Assembly: GCF_048544455.1 (NCBI RefSeq)
Contig: NC_133538.1
Location: 435,238,311 to 435,302,310 of the forward strand
Length of the DNA: 64,000 nt
Source of the DNA: Silene latifolia
Taxonomy: Eukaryota > Streptophyta > Magnoliopsida > Caryophyllales > Caryophyllaceae
Direction of reading: 5' to 3'
Numbering within the stretch: position 1 is the first letter of the stretch; every line of letters starts with the position of its first letter. Of this stretch, positions 37,001 through 46,989 are shown one piece after another. The notes below the pieces were generated by a model. That model searched no databases, was not told the origin of the DNA, and was given only the letters and a program-made list of their open reading frames with translations. The translations under genes were made by a program, and so were the position numbers.

Positions 37001-38462
37001 TACTCAACATACAAACATATCGCTCATCTCATCTCACAAAACATGCTCTATGTCTCAATAAACCATACCAATATGTCTTTTCTTTTTCCACTATCTATCA
37101 CAACACATATAACTCATGTCCTCCCACCGAACTCCTACTCACCACAGGTGCCACTCACTTCACCATAAGATTGGGTAACTTACGTATCAAGACCAACATA
37201 CATGTAAAACAATGCATAAAGAAGTAAAATAACATCTTTGAATTAAACATAATATGCAACGAATTCAAAAGATAAGCATATGACCCAAAACCTGGTCACT
37301 AGATCGAGTCTAGCCACTCGATCGAGTAAGTGACTTACTCGATCGAGTAGGTGAAGATCAGAAGCACGTAAAACAAATTACCGGGGCCACTCGATCGAGT
37401 AATCGACGTACTCGATCGAGTCCCCCTACTCGATCGAGTACCAAGGCTACTCGATCGAGTACCTACGCATTTCTCAAAGACTGTCCGTTTTAGAAAACAG
37501 TCATAACTCACTCATTTCTTGGTCGTTTTGGGCGTTCGACCTATCGTTAGAATCGTAAAAGGACAAGCTATCACCTCCAATTGGAATCACATTAAAATCA
37601 TTTATGAATCTCAAGTTATAACAGTTTAAAGACAACCTCCCTATAATCGAAAACACAACTACTTGATTTTACTTCCCAACAACTTAAACGACAACATGGT
37701 AAACAAAAATAACTCGATGCTCATAAAACCAGTATCCCTAACCACACGTTACTAACTTCAAAAGCCAAGCAACAAATAACTCGATGCACATATATCATTC
37801 AACTTACCAATCACATATTACCCACATGTTTTTATTATATAACTTTACGTAAACAAAATCACAATTATATGACATCAAGTATCATATTCACATGTTACTA
37901 GCATAACAACCTTATAAAATCTCTTCCATCATACAACATGCATTATAAAAAAAAAATATCATATTATCATGCAACAATTATCATCTTTTCCACCAATTAT
38001 TCATGCTCTTACTCAAACTTTCAGCTATATAAACTAGTACAACACTACCAACAACATATATGTATACATAACTCTATGTATAACTCAAATCAAACAAATT
38101 TTCTTTCCGTATTTCTATAATGCCATATCGTAAAACAACTATCATGCTTTCAATCAATAACTTACGAAATCACATCATCACCATCTTTTCTACACAATCC
38201 CCATTCTCAACATACATACATCCACTGATTCATGCCACACATCACTACATAGGTACACAATACACAAGGTAAACACATAGCGATCCCGACTCATATCACA
38301 TAGTGACCGGTTCAAAATTGTAGGGCGAGTTCGCGACTTTAGGACGTCTCCGAAGTCTTTGCATTAGCTCCTACAACTTTTACCCCGGGTTCATTTTATT
38401 TGACTCCCTATGTTTATTGGGTTCATTGTTACAGGTTTCAGGATCGTCGCTCTGATACCATT
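34010..38462 (-). other. Non-coding core of the LARD
   Basis: 4.45 kb, strongly C/A-rich on the plus strand, with stops in all frames and no ORF showing a known domain. From the primer site on the minus strand the leader reads GACGATCCTGAAACCTG and onward, resembling the leader of the element at 58324. A dense cluster of TACTCGATCGAGTA palindromes lies at about 37300-37465, roughly 1 kb from the primer site. Confidence 0.8.
37298..37466. repeat. Palindrome array TACTCGATCGAGTA in the LARD core
   Basis: About eight copies or one-base variants of the palindrome CTCGATCGAG with TA or CA/TG edges in 170 bp, at irregular 10-50-bp spacing. Further groups lie in the LTRs (33850-33985 and 39672-39825), so spacing and sequence recur in three places of the same element. 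Confidence 0.95.
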
Positions 38463-39854
38463 TGTAACACCCCCATACTCCAAGTGCCTTACCAGGACCA
38501 CTCAGTTATAAGGATGCTACCATCTCGGTTGCCCGAGGCAATGAATATCATAAGACAATAAAGAAACGTACTTTAAAAGTAATTATAGTTTAAGTGATTA
38601 CATGTTCAAAACCAAAACTGATAAAAGGAAATACAAGTTCTCAAAACTATCTACTTTCAAAATACTATCAAGCGTCAGACACAGCGGAAGACTTCTAAAC
38701 TGCAACGTGGTGACTCATCCCAGCTATCCCATACGCATCATCTCATACCTGCTCAATAACTGCTCACCACCCCCGAATGGATCACCACAGTGTTTAAAAC
38801 ATTTAAACGGGGTCAGTACTAATCACACAATTTATATGATCCAACAACACAACAAACAACATAGCTCAAACAGTCTCACACACAATCATACCCACTCCAA
38901 CCAATTTCCGTCACCGACTGTCCACTGGACCAGCCCTGCCAGTGGGGGACCGCAGCCGTTCCCACCTAAGCCCCGCTCATCATACCGAGCGATAACCCTG
39001 TCCCATTAATGTGCACATCCCCTTCCGTGGCGGGTTCCACGAAGGGCGATACTAAGGCGTGAAGCCACTCCCGCAAGTGACTCCACTCAGCCGAGAACGC
39101 ATCTCGAGAACCAGAGACAAACAATCAGCAATCATAATATAACATCAACAACCGTCTGAATCAATCAACAATATACAATCACAACCGTCTGAATCAATCA
39201 ACAATCACTAATTACAGCACAATCACCACACATTATGTAATTAATACTGAGTAGGGAAACCCTACCTGGAATGCAACACAAACATCGACGATCTAGCAAA
39301 TTTGTCTCAAAACCTTTCCTCTACTTAACCCTTCTCCTATACACATAATCATATAATTATCACCTAATCAACATAACCCTCCCAAAACCCCCAAATCTAC
39401 CCAATTAGGGTTTTAAACAAACTCAAAGAAACAGTATAAAATTGGTATGTAGATCTTACCCTTGACGCAAGGAACACTATGATGCAAAGAACAAGATGAT
39501 CCGACACTCCTAGCCTTGGGGATTTGCCAACAACGCGATGAGAGAGAACTACGTAACTCCTTTTTCTTTTGAAGGGTTTAGAAAGGTTAAAAGTGATTAA
39601 ATAAACTGACGGAAACCTTTTATATCAAACTCGCGTTATTAGCAAAATCCGTCAAATCATTCCCAGAAATCGGCTTACTCGATCGAGTAGCTAAGGTACT
39701 CGATCAAGTGCCCCCTTACTCGATCGAGTATCTACGTTACTCGATCGAGTACCCAACAGGTCAGAAACTATTTTAAAACGCAACACACCCTTACTCGACA
39801 GAGTAAGGCCTACTCGATAGAGTACCCAGAGACTCATAAAACCGTAGTATTACA
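38463..39854 (-). repeat. LARD 5' LTR (right copy)
   Basis: 1392 bp, intact. On the minus strand it runs from TGTAATACTACGG to GGGGGTGTTACA, and two bases later comes the primer site. It holds GCGGGTTCCACG-type sequence shared with the LTR at 58324-59666, and four or more TACTCGATCGAGTA-like palindromes near 39675-39745. Confidence 0.92.
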
Positions 39855-39859
39855 GATTT

Positions 39860-42800
39860 AGAGCTCGCCTTGTACAAACCGGTTATTGATTCGGTTCGAG
39901 CTCGTGTTGTACCAATTTCCGTCGAAGCATTTCATGAGAAATTGATACAACATGAGCTCATTATCAAGAACCAAACCCCTGCCGCCATCACTTTTGCTCC
40001 GTCTGACCACGCTGCTACACGCCACTACACCCACCACCAAAACCATACCTATGCTCAACCCAATCACTACAACCAGTCTCGTCCTCACTACCCTTCCACA
40101 CCCAGAATTCAACCCAAAACCGAGGACCCAATACCCCTGATTCCCAACCCAAACCATTCAAGGCACGCTGTCAATATTGTCGTTCAGTGGGTCACGTTAT
40201 TAGCAATTGTGAGGATTTCAAACGTGCTTATCCTACTGTTGTCTTCCCTCCGCCACCATCTAGGCAGAATCGCCCATACGCCCACACCGCCACCACCTCT
40301 AACACTCCTTCGACCTCCTATCTCATTGATAGTGGGGCCTCCAACCATATCACCAATGACCTTGATGCACTTGCTCTTCACTCCGCGTATGATGGACCCG
40401 ATGACCTAGTTATTGGTGATAGGTCGACTCTACCCATCACTCACCACGGTTCATTCTCTATCTCCACTCCCTCTCACTCTCTTCTCTTTAATAATGTTCT
40501 TGTTGTCCCAACCATTTCTCGTTCTTTACTTTCCGTCTCTCAATTTTGTAAAGATAACCATGCTATTGCCTATTTCTCACATTCCTCCTTTTGTTTTAAG
40601 GACCTTAAAATCGGAGCTCTTCTTCTTCACGGACCGTTTGTAGATGGCTCGTACCAATGGAGTCCACCTACACCAACACCACAAGCTCACGCAGCCGTCA
40701 CCTCCTCTAGCACTTTGTGGCATCATCGTCTAGGACACCCCTCGCTAGCTACATTAAAGTTATTAAATTCCAATTTTAATTTTAGTATTTCCCAATTTTC
40801 ACATTTTAATGCCTGCTTGGTTAATAAAAGCCACAAACTTCGTTTTTCCGTCTCAACCTTAATTTCACGCGCTCCTCTCGACCTAATTTATTCAGATGTT
40901 TGGACCACACCAATTTTATCTCATGATTCCTATAAATATTACATTATCTTTGTTGACCATTTTACACATTATATATGGCTTTACCCATTAAAGAAAAAAT
41001 CTGATTCATTCACCACATTTCATCGTTTCAAAGCTATAGTTGAAAAATTCTTTAATAAACCAATCCGTCAATTCTACTTGGATAATGGCAGAGAATATCT
41101 TAAATTAAACCCTTCCCTCCTTGATGATGGTGTCACACACCTTACCTCACCTCCGCACACACCCGAGCACAATGGGTTCGCTGAACGGCGTCATCGACAT
41201 ATTGTTGAAACCGGACTCGCTCTACTAACCCATGCTCATCTTCCCACCAAATTTTGGCCATATGCTTTCTCTACGGCCGTCTATTTAATTAATCGTCTTC
41301 CATCGCTCACTATAAATAATGATACCCCATACAACCTCTTATTCCAAAAACAACCCAATTATCAAAAACTTCATTCTTTCGGCTGTCTCTGCTACCCGTG
41401 GCTTCGGCCCTACACCACCCACAAACTTGACCCAAAATCCACCCCTTGCGTCTTTGTTGGATACTCCAATACTCAAAGCGCATATCTATGTCTTGATCCT
41501 ACTACACAACGGTTATACACCTCCCGTCACGTTCGTTTTATCGAATCCAAATTCCCATACTCTACCCTTGTAACACAATCTGTTACAAATTCAATCTCTC
41601 TTGATCATTGGTGCGCACCCTTACTATACCTATCCTTCCTCCACCGTCCTCATCCACCCCATCACCCACCATTAATCCCACGCCTGCCACAGCCGCTACT
41701 TCCCACTCTCCTGACCCTCTTGTCACGCCATCGACCCCAACAGCTACTTCTGCAGCTGCCACAACCCCACCAGGCACCCCTGTAACCAGCCCTATCCCAC
41801 CTCCACTTCCACCTCCGCCACGTCCTAACCCTGCCCGTGCTACCACCCGTCTTTCCAATAACATTATTAAACTAAACCCAAAATATTTTTCTATAGCTGT
41901 AACCTTAACCAACCCTCATGTAACACCTACTACGACGAAACAAGCTCTCATGGACCCTCGATGCAGAGCTGCCATGGTAGATGAGCATGAAGCCCTTCTT
42001 CGCAACCAAACTTCGACGCTTGTACCCCGTGACCAGGCCTCGAACATTGTTGGATGCAAATGGGTGTATCGAATTAAATATAATCCTGACGGTAGTCTCA
42101 AGCAACACAAAGCCCGCTTAGTTGCCAAGGGTTTCCACCAACGTCCCGGTGTCGATTACTTTGAGACTTTCAGTCCTGTTAGAAAACCCACAACCATCAG
42201 ACTTATTCTTTCTCTTGTTGTAACCAATGGTTGGCACCTACATCAGATCGACATAAACAATGCTTTTTTACAAGGTAAATTGACCGACACTGTGTTTATG
42301 ATTCAACCCCCAGGTTTTGTTAACACCGAAAAACCCGATCATGTTTGCAAGTTAAATAAGGCTATTTACGGCCTAAAACATGCTCCGAGAGCGTGGTATA
42401 CCGAACTCAAGTCTTACCTCATCGACTCAGGTTTTAAAAACTTACTCTCAGATCCATCCCTGTTTATTTTCCAAACTGGTAATACCCGTCTTTTTGTACT
42501 TGTTTACGTTGACGATATTATCGTCACGGGACCAAACACAACACAAATTCACTCGTTCATCACCCAAATTTCTACAAACTTTTCACTGAAAGACTTAGGA
42601 CCATTGTCATATTTTCTAGGAGTTGAAGTGACACCCACCAAAACTGGTTTACACCTTAATCAAACCAAGTATTTGTCGGACTTACTACACAAATTTAATA
42701 TGTAAGACTGTAAACCGGCCTCGACACCCATGTTGTCTCACCCGCCACTGATCAATGAAACCGACTATCGTGCACTTGTCGGTAGCCTACAATACCTTTC

Positions 42801-43180
42801 CCTCACGCGACCCGACATTGCCTTTCCGGTTAATAAACTCGCACAATTTCTCACTCACCCTACCTCCTCCCACTGGACATCCCTTAAGAGACTGCTACGG
42901 TATCTTCAAGGTACCCTCCACCTTGGTATTCACTTAACAGCCTCTTCTCCTCTTGGTTTACACGCCTTTTGTGATGCTGATTGGGGAGGTGACCCTAATG
43001 ACTACGTCTCGACCTCTGGTTATTTAGTTTATATCTTGGTAAAAATCTAATTTCATGGTCATCCAAAAAGCAACGGGCATTGTCACTATCCTCGACCGAA
43101 GCCGAATTTCGAGCTATTGCTACTACTACTTCCGAATTACTTTGGTTAAGGTCGTTACTTCCTTGAATTATCTAGCAAGA
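39860..43180 (+). pseudogene. Copia-3 Gag-Pol, continuation after the LARD
   Basis: Gag resumes with LELALYKPVIDSVRAR. A frameshift near 40165 precedes the knuckle CQYCRSVGHVISNC. Then come protease LIDSGASNHIT, GAG-preintegrase LWHHRLGHPS, integrase (FVDHFTHYIW, YLDNGREY, TPEHNGFAERR), a frameshift near 41612 in a Pro/Thr-rich linker, RT with YVDDIIVTG (near 42500), a TAA at about 42703, and an RNase H start (FCDADWGGD). After STEAEF and LLWLRSLL the frame jumps to LELSSKIGL: compared with Copia-1 about 70 codons of RNase H are deleted, including the CDN...A and H/K-rich C-terminal part. Confidence 0.92.
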
Positions 43181-43217
43181 TTGGACTTCGCAGAAGACCG
43201 TCCATCTTGAGCGGGAA

Positions 43218-43410
43218 TGTCAAAGATATTATCAAACCAACTCCTTAATTGGTGGCACATAATATTCTACATACATATTGTTAGCTAGTTGTTAGCTTGT
43301 ATTCTGTTAATTAGTCTTTGCTTAATCTCTCTAATTGTACTACTATAAATATTTGTAACTCTTTCTTCATTGAATATATATACACTTAAAACTCAAATAA
43401 TAATCTTATA
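43218..43410 (+). repeat. Copia-3 3' LTR, with internal deletion
   Basis: 193 bp from TGTCAAAG to ATCTTATA. It lacks about 42 bp found in the 5' LTR between TTAGTCTTT and TTAATCTCTC and otherwise is nearly identical. Confidence 0.93.
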
Positions 43411-43415
43411 TCATG

Positions 43416-43442
43416 TTCATCCATGGAGATCATCATTTCATA
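43416..43442 (+). repeat. Copia-2 3' LTR, last 27 bp
   Basis: TTCATCCATGG to ATTTCATA, identical in order to the end of the 5' LTR at 24029-24055. Followed by the TCCGT target duplication. Confidence 0.93.
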
Positions 43443-43447
43443 TCCGT

Positions 43448-43779
43448 CCCTAGTGTTCATCGCAAAAAGGCACACTTTGCGACAGGAATTCCGTAGCAAA
43501 TATATTTGCGACTGTATCTTGGAAAAGTCAAGGTCAAGATATGCGACGAAAAGTCCGTCGCAAAGTGCTTTGCTACGGACCAAAAACACCCCATGGTCAT
43601 GGTCATAGTTAAAGTCAAGGTCAACATTCTATTTGCTACGGAGTTTCCGTCGTAACCTTTCCCGCCATGTGAAAAAAGGAAAAGGAGCGCAATATTATGA
43701 TTCCGTCGCAGAGTCCATCGCAAGGAGATATTTGTTACAGAATTCTTGTCCGCCGCTATGGTTCCTTTTTTTTGTAGTG
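43448..43779 (-). mobile_element. CACTA-like element terminus (host of Copia-2)
   Basis: Read on the minus strand the segment begins CACTACAAAAAAAAGGAACC, a typical CACTA-superfamily end, and carries several TTCCGTCGCAAA / GCGACGGAATTCC-type subterminal motifs. The sequence left of Copia-2 (up to 23844) continues it. The opposite terminus was not found left of Copia-2, so it is probably truncated. Confidence 0.6.
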
Positions 43780-45044
43780 ATAATTGTTTGCACAAGATCG
43801 TTGAGTAACCCGAGTATAACTATTAAGGATGTATATGAGCTAGCTCTAAGCCTATTCGACACGTCATTAGACTCAATTTGGTCAAAACTAATCTCGAACT
43901 CGATCAAAGCATGCTAACTTAGTAACTTGTAAGAATTTTGAATGACTTAATTTTTTTCGTGTATTACCCTCTTTTAAAGACAATATTGATAGAATCTAGT
44001 ATATATATAAAAGAGGCTTTTTTCAGGCAATTCTAGAGACTCCAACTTTTTCAAAACACTAAAATAAAATAAAAATAAAACTGAAATAAAAGATAATAAC
44101 AAATAACAACAGAATAATAATAATAATAAATATAGATTAAATAAATAAAGAAGATAAATATTGAAGTATATTTGATATTTGATTATTATTTAGTTTTTCT
44201 CAAGAGTCTCCTAGATGATGGATCACTATTGAATCCTTCTATAAGTAAACTACACTAATTGATTAAAATATATGTATGCTTTGCCCAGAATGCACACGCA
44301 CCTCAATCTCATTACTATATATATTGATCATATTTATCGTTTACGCTTCTCATACTCTTCTGTGTATACCTATTTGAATTACATGAATTTTATGCTCGAT
44401 TTTATTGAATATAAATAAATATATATATATATACTACTTGAGAAAGATAGAGATGATATTATTATAGTTGATATTTTGTCTTAATCTTCTCTTAATAATG
44501 TATTATTTCTGTTTTTTTCACAGGTGCCAGTATTTGATTCCAACGGAATGCTAGAAAGCATGGAGCCTGATTCCAACACAACGCGAGAACGCTCAACTTT
44601 ATTAAATAGAACATTAAATTAGCTTTGGATCATCCTATATGCTCATCGTAATTATTTTGATGATGTTATCCCACACTGACTAGCAAGGTATCAATTTGCA
44701 TAGTATTTACATCTTTGCTCGCATTGTTTTGCTTTCATTCATATACTTCATTCATTCGGGTTATTTGTTTACTTTTGTTTTTGGCACAAAGAATAAGAAG
44801 AGGGGGGAACATTTGACACATACCTAATATAGAAAGGTAAACAAATGAATAAGAAGCCCTTACATAAAAATGGTAAACAAATGACCGGGATAACTACAAC
44901 ATATTTAAAGTTTTTGTGACAAAATACAGCGTTAATTAGTTTTTGTTGGTTTGATTTCGCAGGTTCAACAAATTTTCGATCAAGATGAATAATAGGGAGC
45001 ATACATAATACTATTCAAATACACGTTCTCTTATTTTCTAGGGG

Positions 45045-45745
45045 TTACTTTTTCATATACGAACTTTACTTTTTTCACAAACACTTTATCATTAAGTTTT
45101 CATCTAATACCCTCTAACCTTAAACCTAATCAAATAACTTTCCTTTTTTTTTTTTTTTCCTAAAACATGATTTTAATTTACTAATCGATGAAGCCAATTT
45201 GTTAATATTATTTGTTACAATTTTTAGTTATTTTTATCAATTATTAGGAACTTTTTTGTCTGTTAATTATAATTGTTAAAATTAGGGTTATAAGATAATT
45301 GTTAAAAGTGATGGCGGTGGTGCGTGGCGGATGGTTGATGAGACAGTGTGGTGGTGCGCGACAGATGGAAAACTAATACGGAGTATATAATCAAATCTGA
45401 TACACACACCATCTTGAATATCTTTGATACAATCCATTATTGCAACAAGACAAATACACAGGCATATCTACTTGACGCCGCATGCCATTAAGCAATTTGT
45501 AGGATGATCAATTCATTGTTGCAGCCAGTGCACGGATGATAAGACATAGACCATTAAGTTATGGATCAGAATTACTCTATGGTTCATCTTGACATGGGAG
45601 GCCGGAATAGGCGAGAGGACGCCGGTGGATGGGTGGTGCGGGGATGGTAAAGGGGGATGAGTGAGGAGTATTGGGTTTTGAGTGGAGGAGAGGAGAAAAA
45701 ATGACAAGGGTAATATTGTAAAATTTGTATGTGAAAAAGTACGAC
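45045..45745. repeat. Foldback-like insertion inside the Helitron
   Basis: The left end carries TACTTTTTCATATACGAAC and the right end, in reverse, TACTTTTTCACATAC; both arms continue with partly matching T-rich sequence. The same arms bound the segment at 52662-53406. No clear target duplication was found for this copy, so its borders are approximate. Confidence 0.5.
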
Positions 45746-46269
45746 CATATTTTTAATGCTTTTATGAGCAATAGATTTCAGTATGTAAGAAATGGAACTA
45801 ATATTTAGACAAGATAATGTAAGTTTCAAGTTTGACTAAAAGATGAAAACAATGACTATAAACAGCTTAGAGCATGTGTTTGAATTTGTGTAGACATGCA
45901 GAAGTTTGTTAACGCGCATGTGTTGAGAAAGCAATCTAACAAACATCAATTTAGTTAGTACGTAGTATGATTAGTTTTATGAGTTTGTCAAGTAGTATGA
46001 TTCACCGATCTGTTCTTAGAACTATATATCAATTTTATATATTACTCTTTGCCTTTCGCCCTCTCATCCATTGATCTACACTATTTAAGTTACATCAATT
46101 ATGTTACTATAAATATATTCCCTTCGTCGCAGTCGTTTATTTACTTTTAGTTTTGGTACAAAGACTAAAAATCGACGAGAAGACTATTTTTGACTTGTGA
46201 GTATTGTTATTGATAGTCTTTTCAACCGCAATTCAAAACCAAGTATGATTAAAAGAGGAGTCCATGAAA

Positions 46270-46400
46270 ACGGTAAGAATTGGTGAGGCGCTTGTGTCTG
46301 TGTGCTACGGTTGCGGAGAAGTTTGCGGTATATCGAACTGCCATTGTTGGGACAACAGAAAACCCTAAACATAGGAGAATATTATGTGATTTGAGGTTTT
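46270..46400 (+). pseudogene. Possible GRF-type zinc-finger fragment
   Basis: One plus-strand frame reads LCLCATVAEKFAVYRTAIVG and continues TTENPKHRRILCD. The pattern C-x-C, T..NP..R..C resembles the GRF zinc finger, in which many plant proteins read T.KNPGRRF..C. Key Gly/Phe positions are altered and no start or continuing ORF exists. It sits in the Helitron just left of Copia-4 and could be a decayed captured exon. This is a weak, eye-based match. Confidence 0.25.
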
Positions 46401-46445
46401 TTTTTTTTTTTTGGAGATGAAATAAACCAAATTAACGTCAAAAAA

Positions 46446-46956
46446 TGTTGGTGATTTAAGAGTAATTACCGGTTTCATTTTGCGTAATTAAGGTTGGTTC
46501 GTTAGTGGGTAATTTCTGAATAATAAATTGCAAGTTCGGGAAAATACGGAGAGTATACTTGCATAATTATTTACGGAATTACGGTTTAGCATTCGGACGA
46601 ATGACTATGACGGGGATTCAACGTATCCTGGTTCTGAAGAGTTGTAACTCTTCAGAAAAACTTCCCTCCCTTCCCTATTTTCCTCCCTATATAAACAAAG
46701 AGGAAGAGAAGAAGCAACATATAGAAAATTCTTCTGACATCAACAAACGTTTAACAAACTGCACACAATATTTCTATATTACGTCTACGATCTTTGAGTG
46801 CCAAAGACGAGAGGGGGACCGTCTTATCTCGAAGAAAAATTCGGTATAACCCAGGCACAAGAATAAGGGTCGAATTATTCTATTAGGAAAGCAAGAGTCG
46901 ATTCGGTCTGGTTTTGTTTGTCAAATTTATTGTTCGTAAGAATCAATCCCATAACA
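46446..46956 (+). repeat. Copia-4 5' LTR
   Basis: 511 bp. It contains the TATA-like TATATAAACA near 46690, preceded by a pyrimidine block. It is nearly identical to the 3' copy. Confidence 0.95.
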
Positions 46957-46989
46957 ATCTAATAGAATAATTATCCGAAATCAGTCAAG

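Larger units (their letters stand above)
30217..39854 (-). mobile_element. LARD-like non-coding LTR element inserted in Copia-3 gag
   Basis: Two long direct repeats (30217-34009, interrupted, and 38463-39854) bound a 4.45-kb core. The core's primer site TGGTATCAGAGC (38460-38449, minus strand) and a purine-rich AAGGAGGAAAGAC next to 34009 place transcription on the minus strand. LTRs read TGTAATACTACGG to GGGGGTGTTACA. The 5-bp target duplication is GGTTT on the left (30212-30216) and GATTT on the right (39855-39859), one mismatch. The core has no ORF with recognisable Gag or Pol, hence a large retrotransposon derivative, probably Gypsy-related. Arrays of TACTCGATCGAGTA occur in the LTRs and the core. 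Confidence 0.88.
29354..43410 (+). mobile_element. Copia-3: LTR retrotransposon (Copia-1 relative) nested in the Copia-2 3' LTR
   Basis: 5' LTR 29354-29588, PBS TGGTATCAGG at 29589, polypurine stretch GAGCGGGAA before the 3' LTR 43218-43410, target duplication TCATG at 29349-29353 and 43411-43415. LTRs begin TGTCAAAG and end ATCTTATA. Proteins are closely similar to Copia-1. A 9.6-kb LARD is inserted in gag at 30217. The 3' LTR is 193 bp against 235 bp for the 5' copy, because about 42 bp after TTAGTCTTT is missing. Confidence 0.95.
23845..43442 (+). mobile_element. Copia-2: LTR retrotransposon split by nested Copia-3
   Basis: Plus-strand Copia element with 5' LTR 23845-24055, PBS TGGTATCAGACC at 24056, polypurine tract AAGGGGGAC before the 3' LTR at 29161, and a 3' LTR cut after 29353 that resumes at 43416-43442. 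The 5-bp target duplication TCCGT is present at 23840-23844 and 43443-43447, which proves that the distant pieces belong together. LTRs begin TGTAGAAATG and end ATTTCATA. They differ by several small indels, so Copia-2 is older than its guest. Confidence 0.95.

Noticed and set aside
34541..37168. Several 60-90-codon plus-strand ORFs in the LARD core
   Set aside because: They arise from C/A-rich composition on the non-sense strand of the element and match no Gag or Pol domain.
33850..39825. Palindromic repeats considered as a CRISPR array
   Set aside because: This is plant nuclear DNA, the repeats are 14 bp, spacing is irregular, there are no uniform spacers or cas genes, and the repeats lie within an LTR element.
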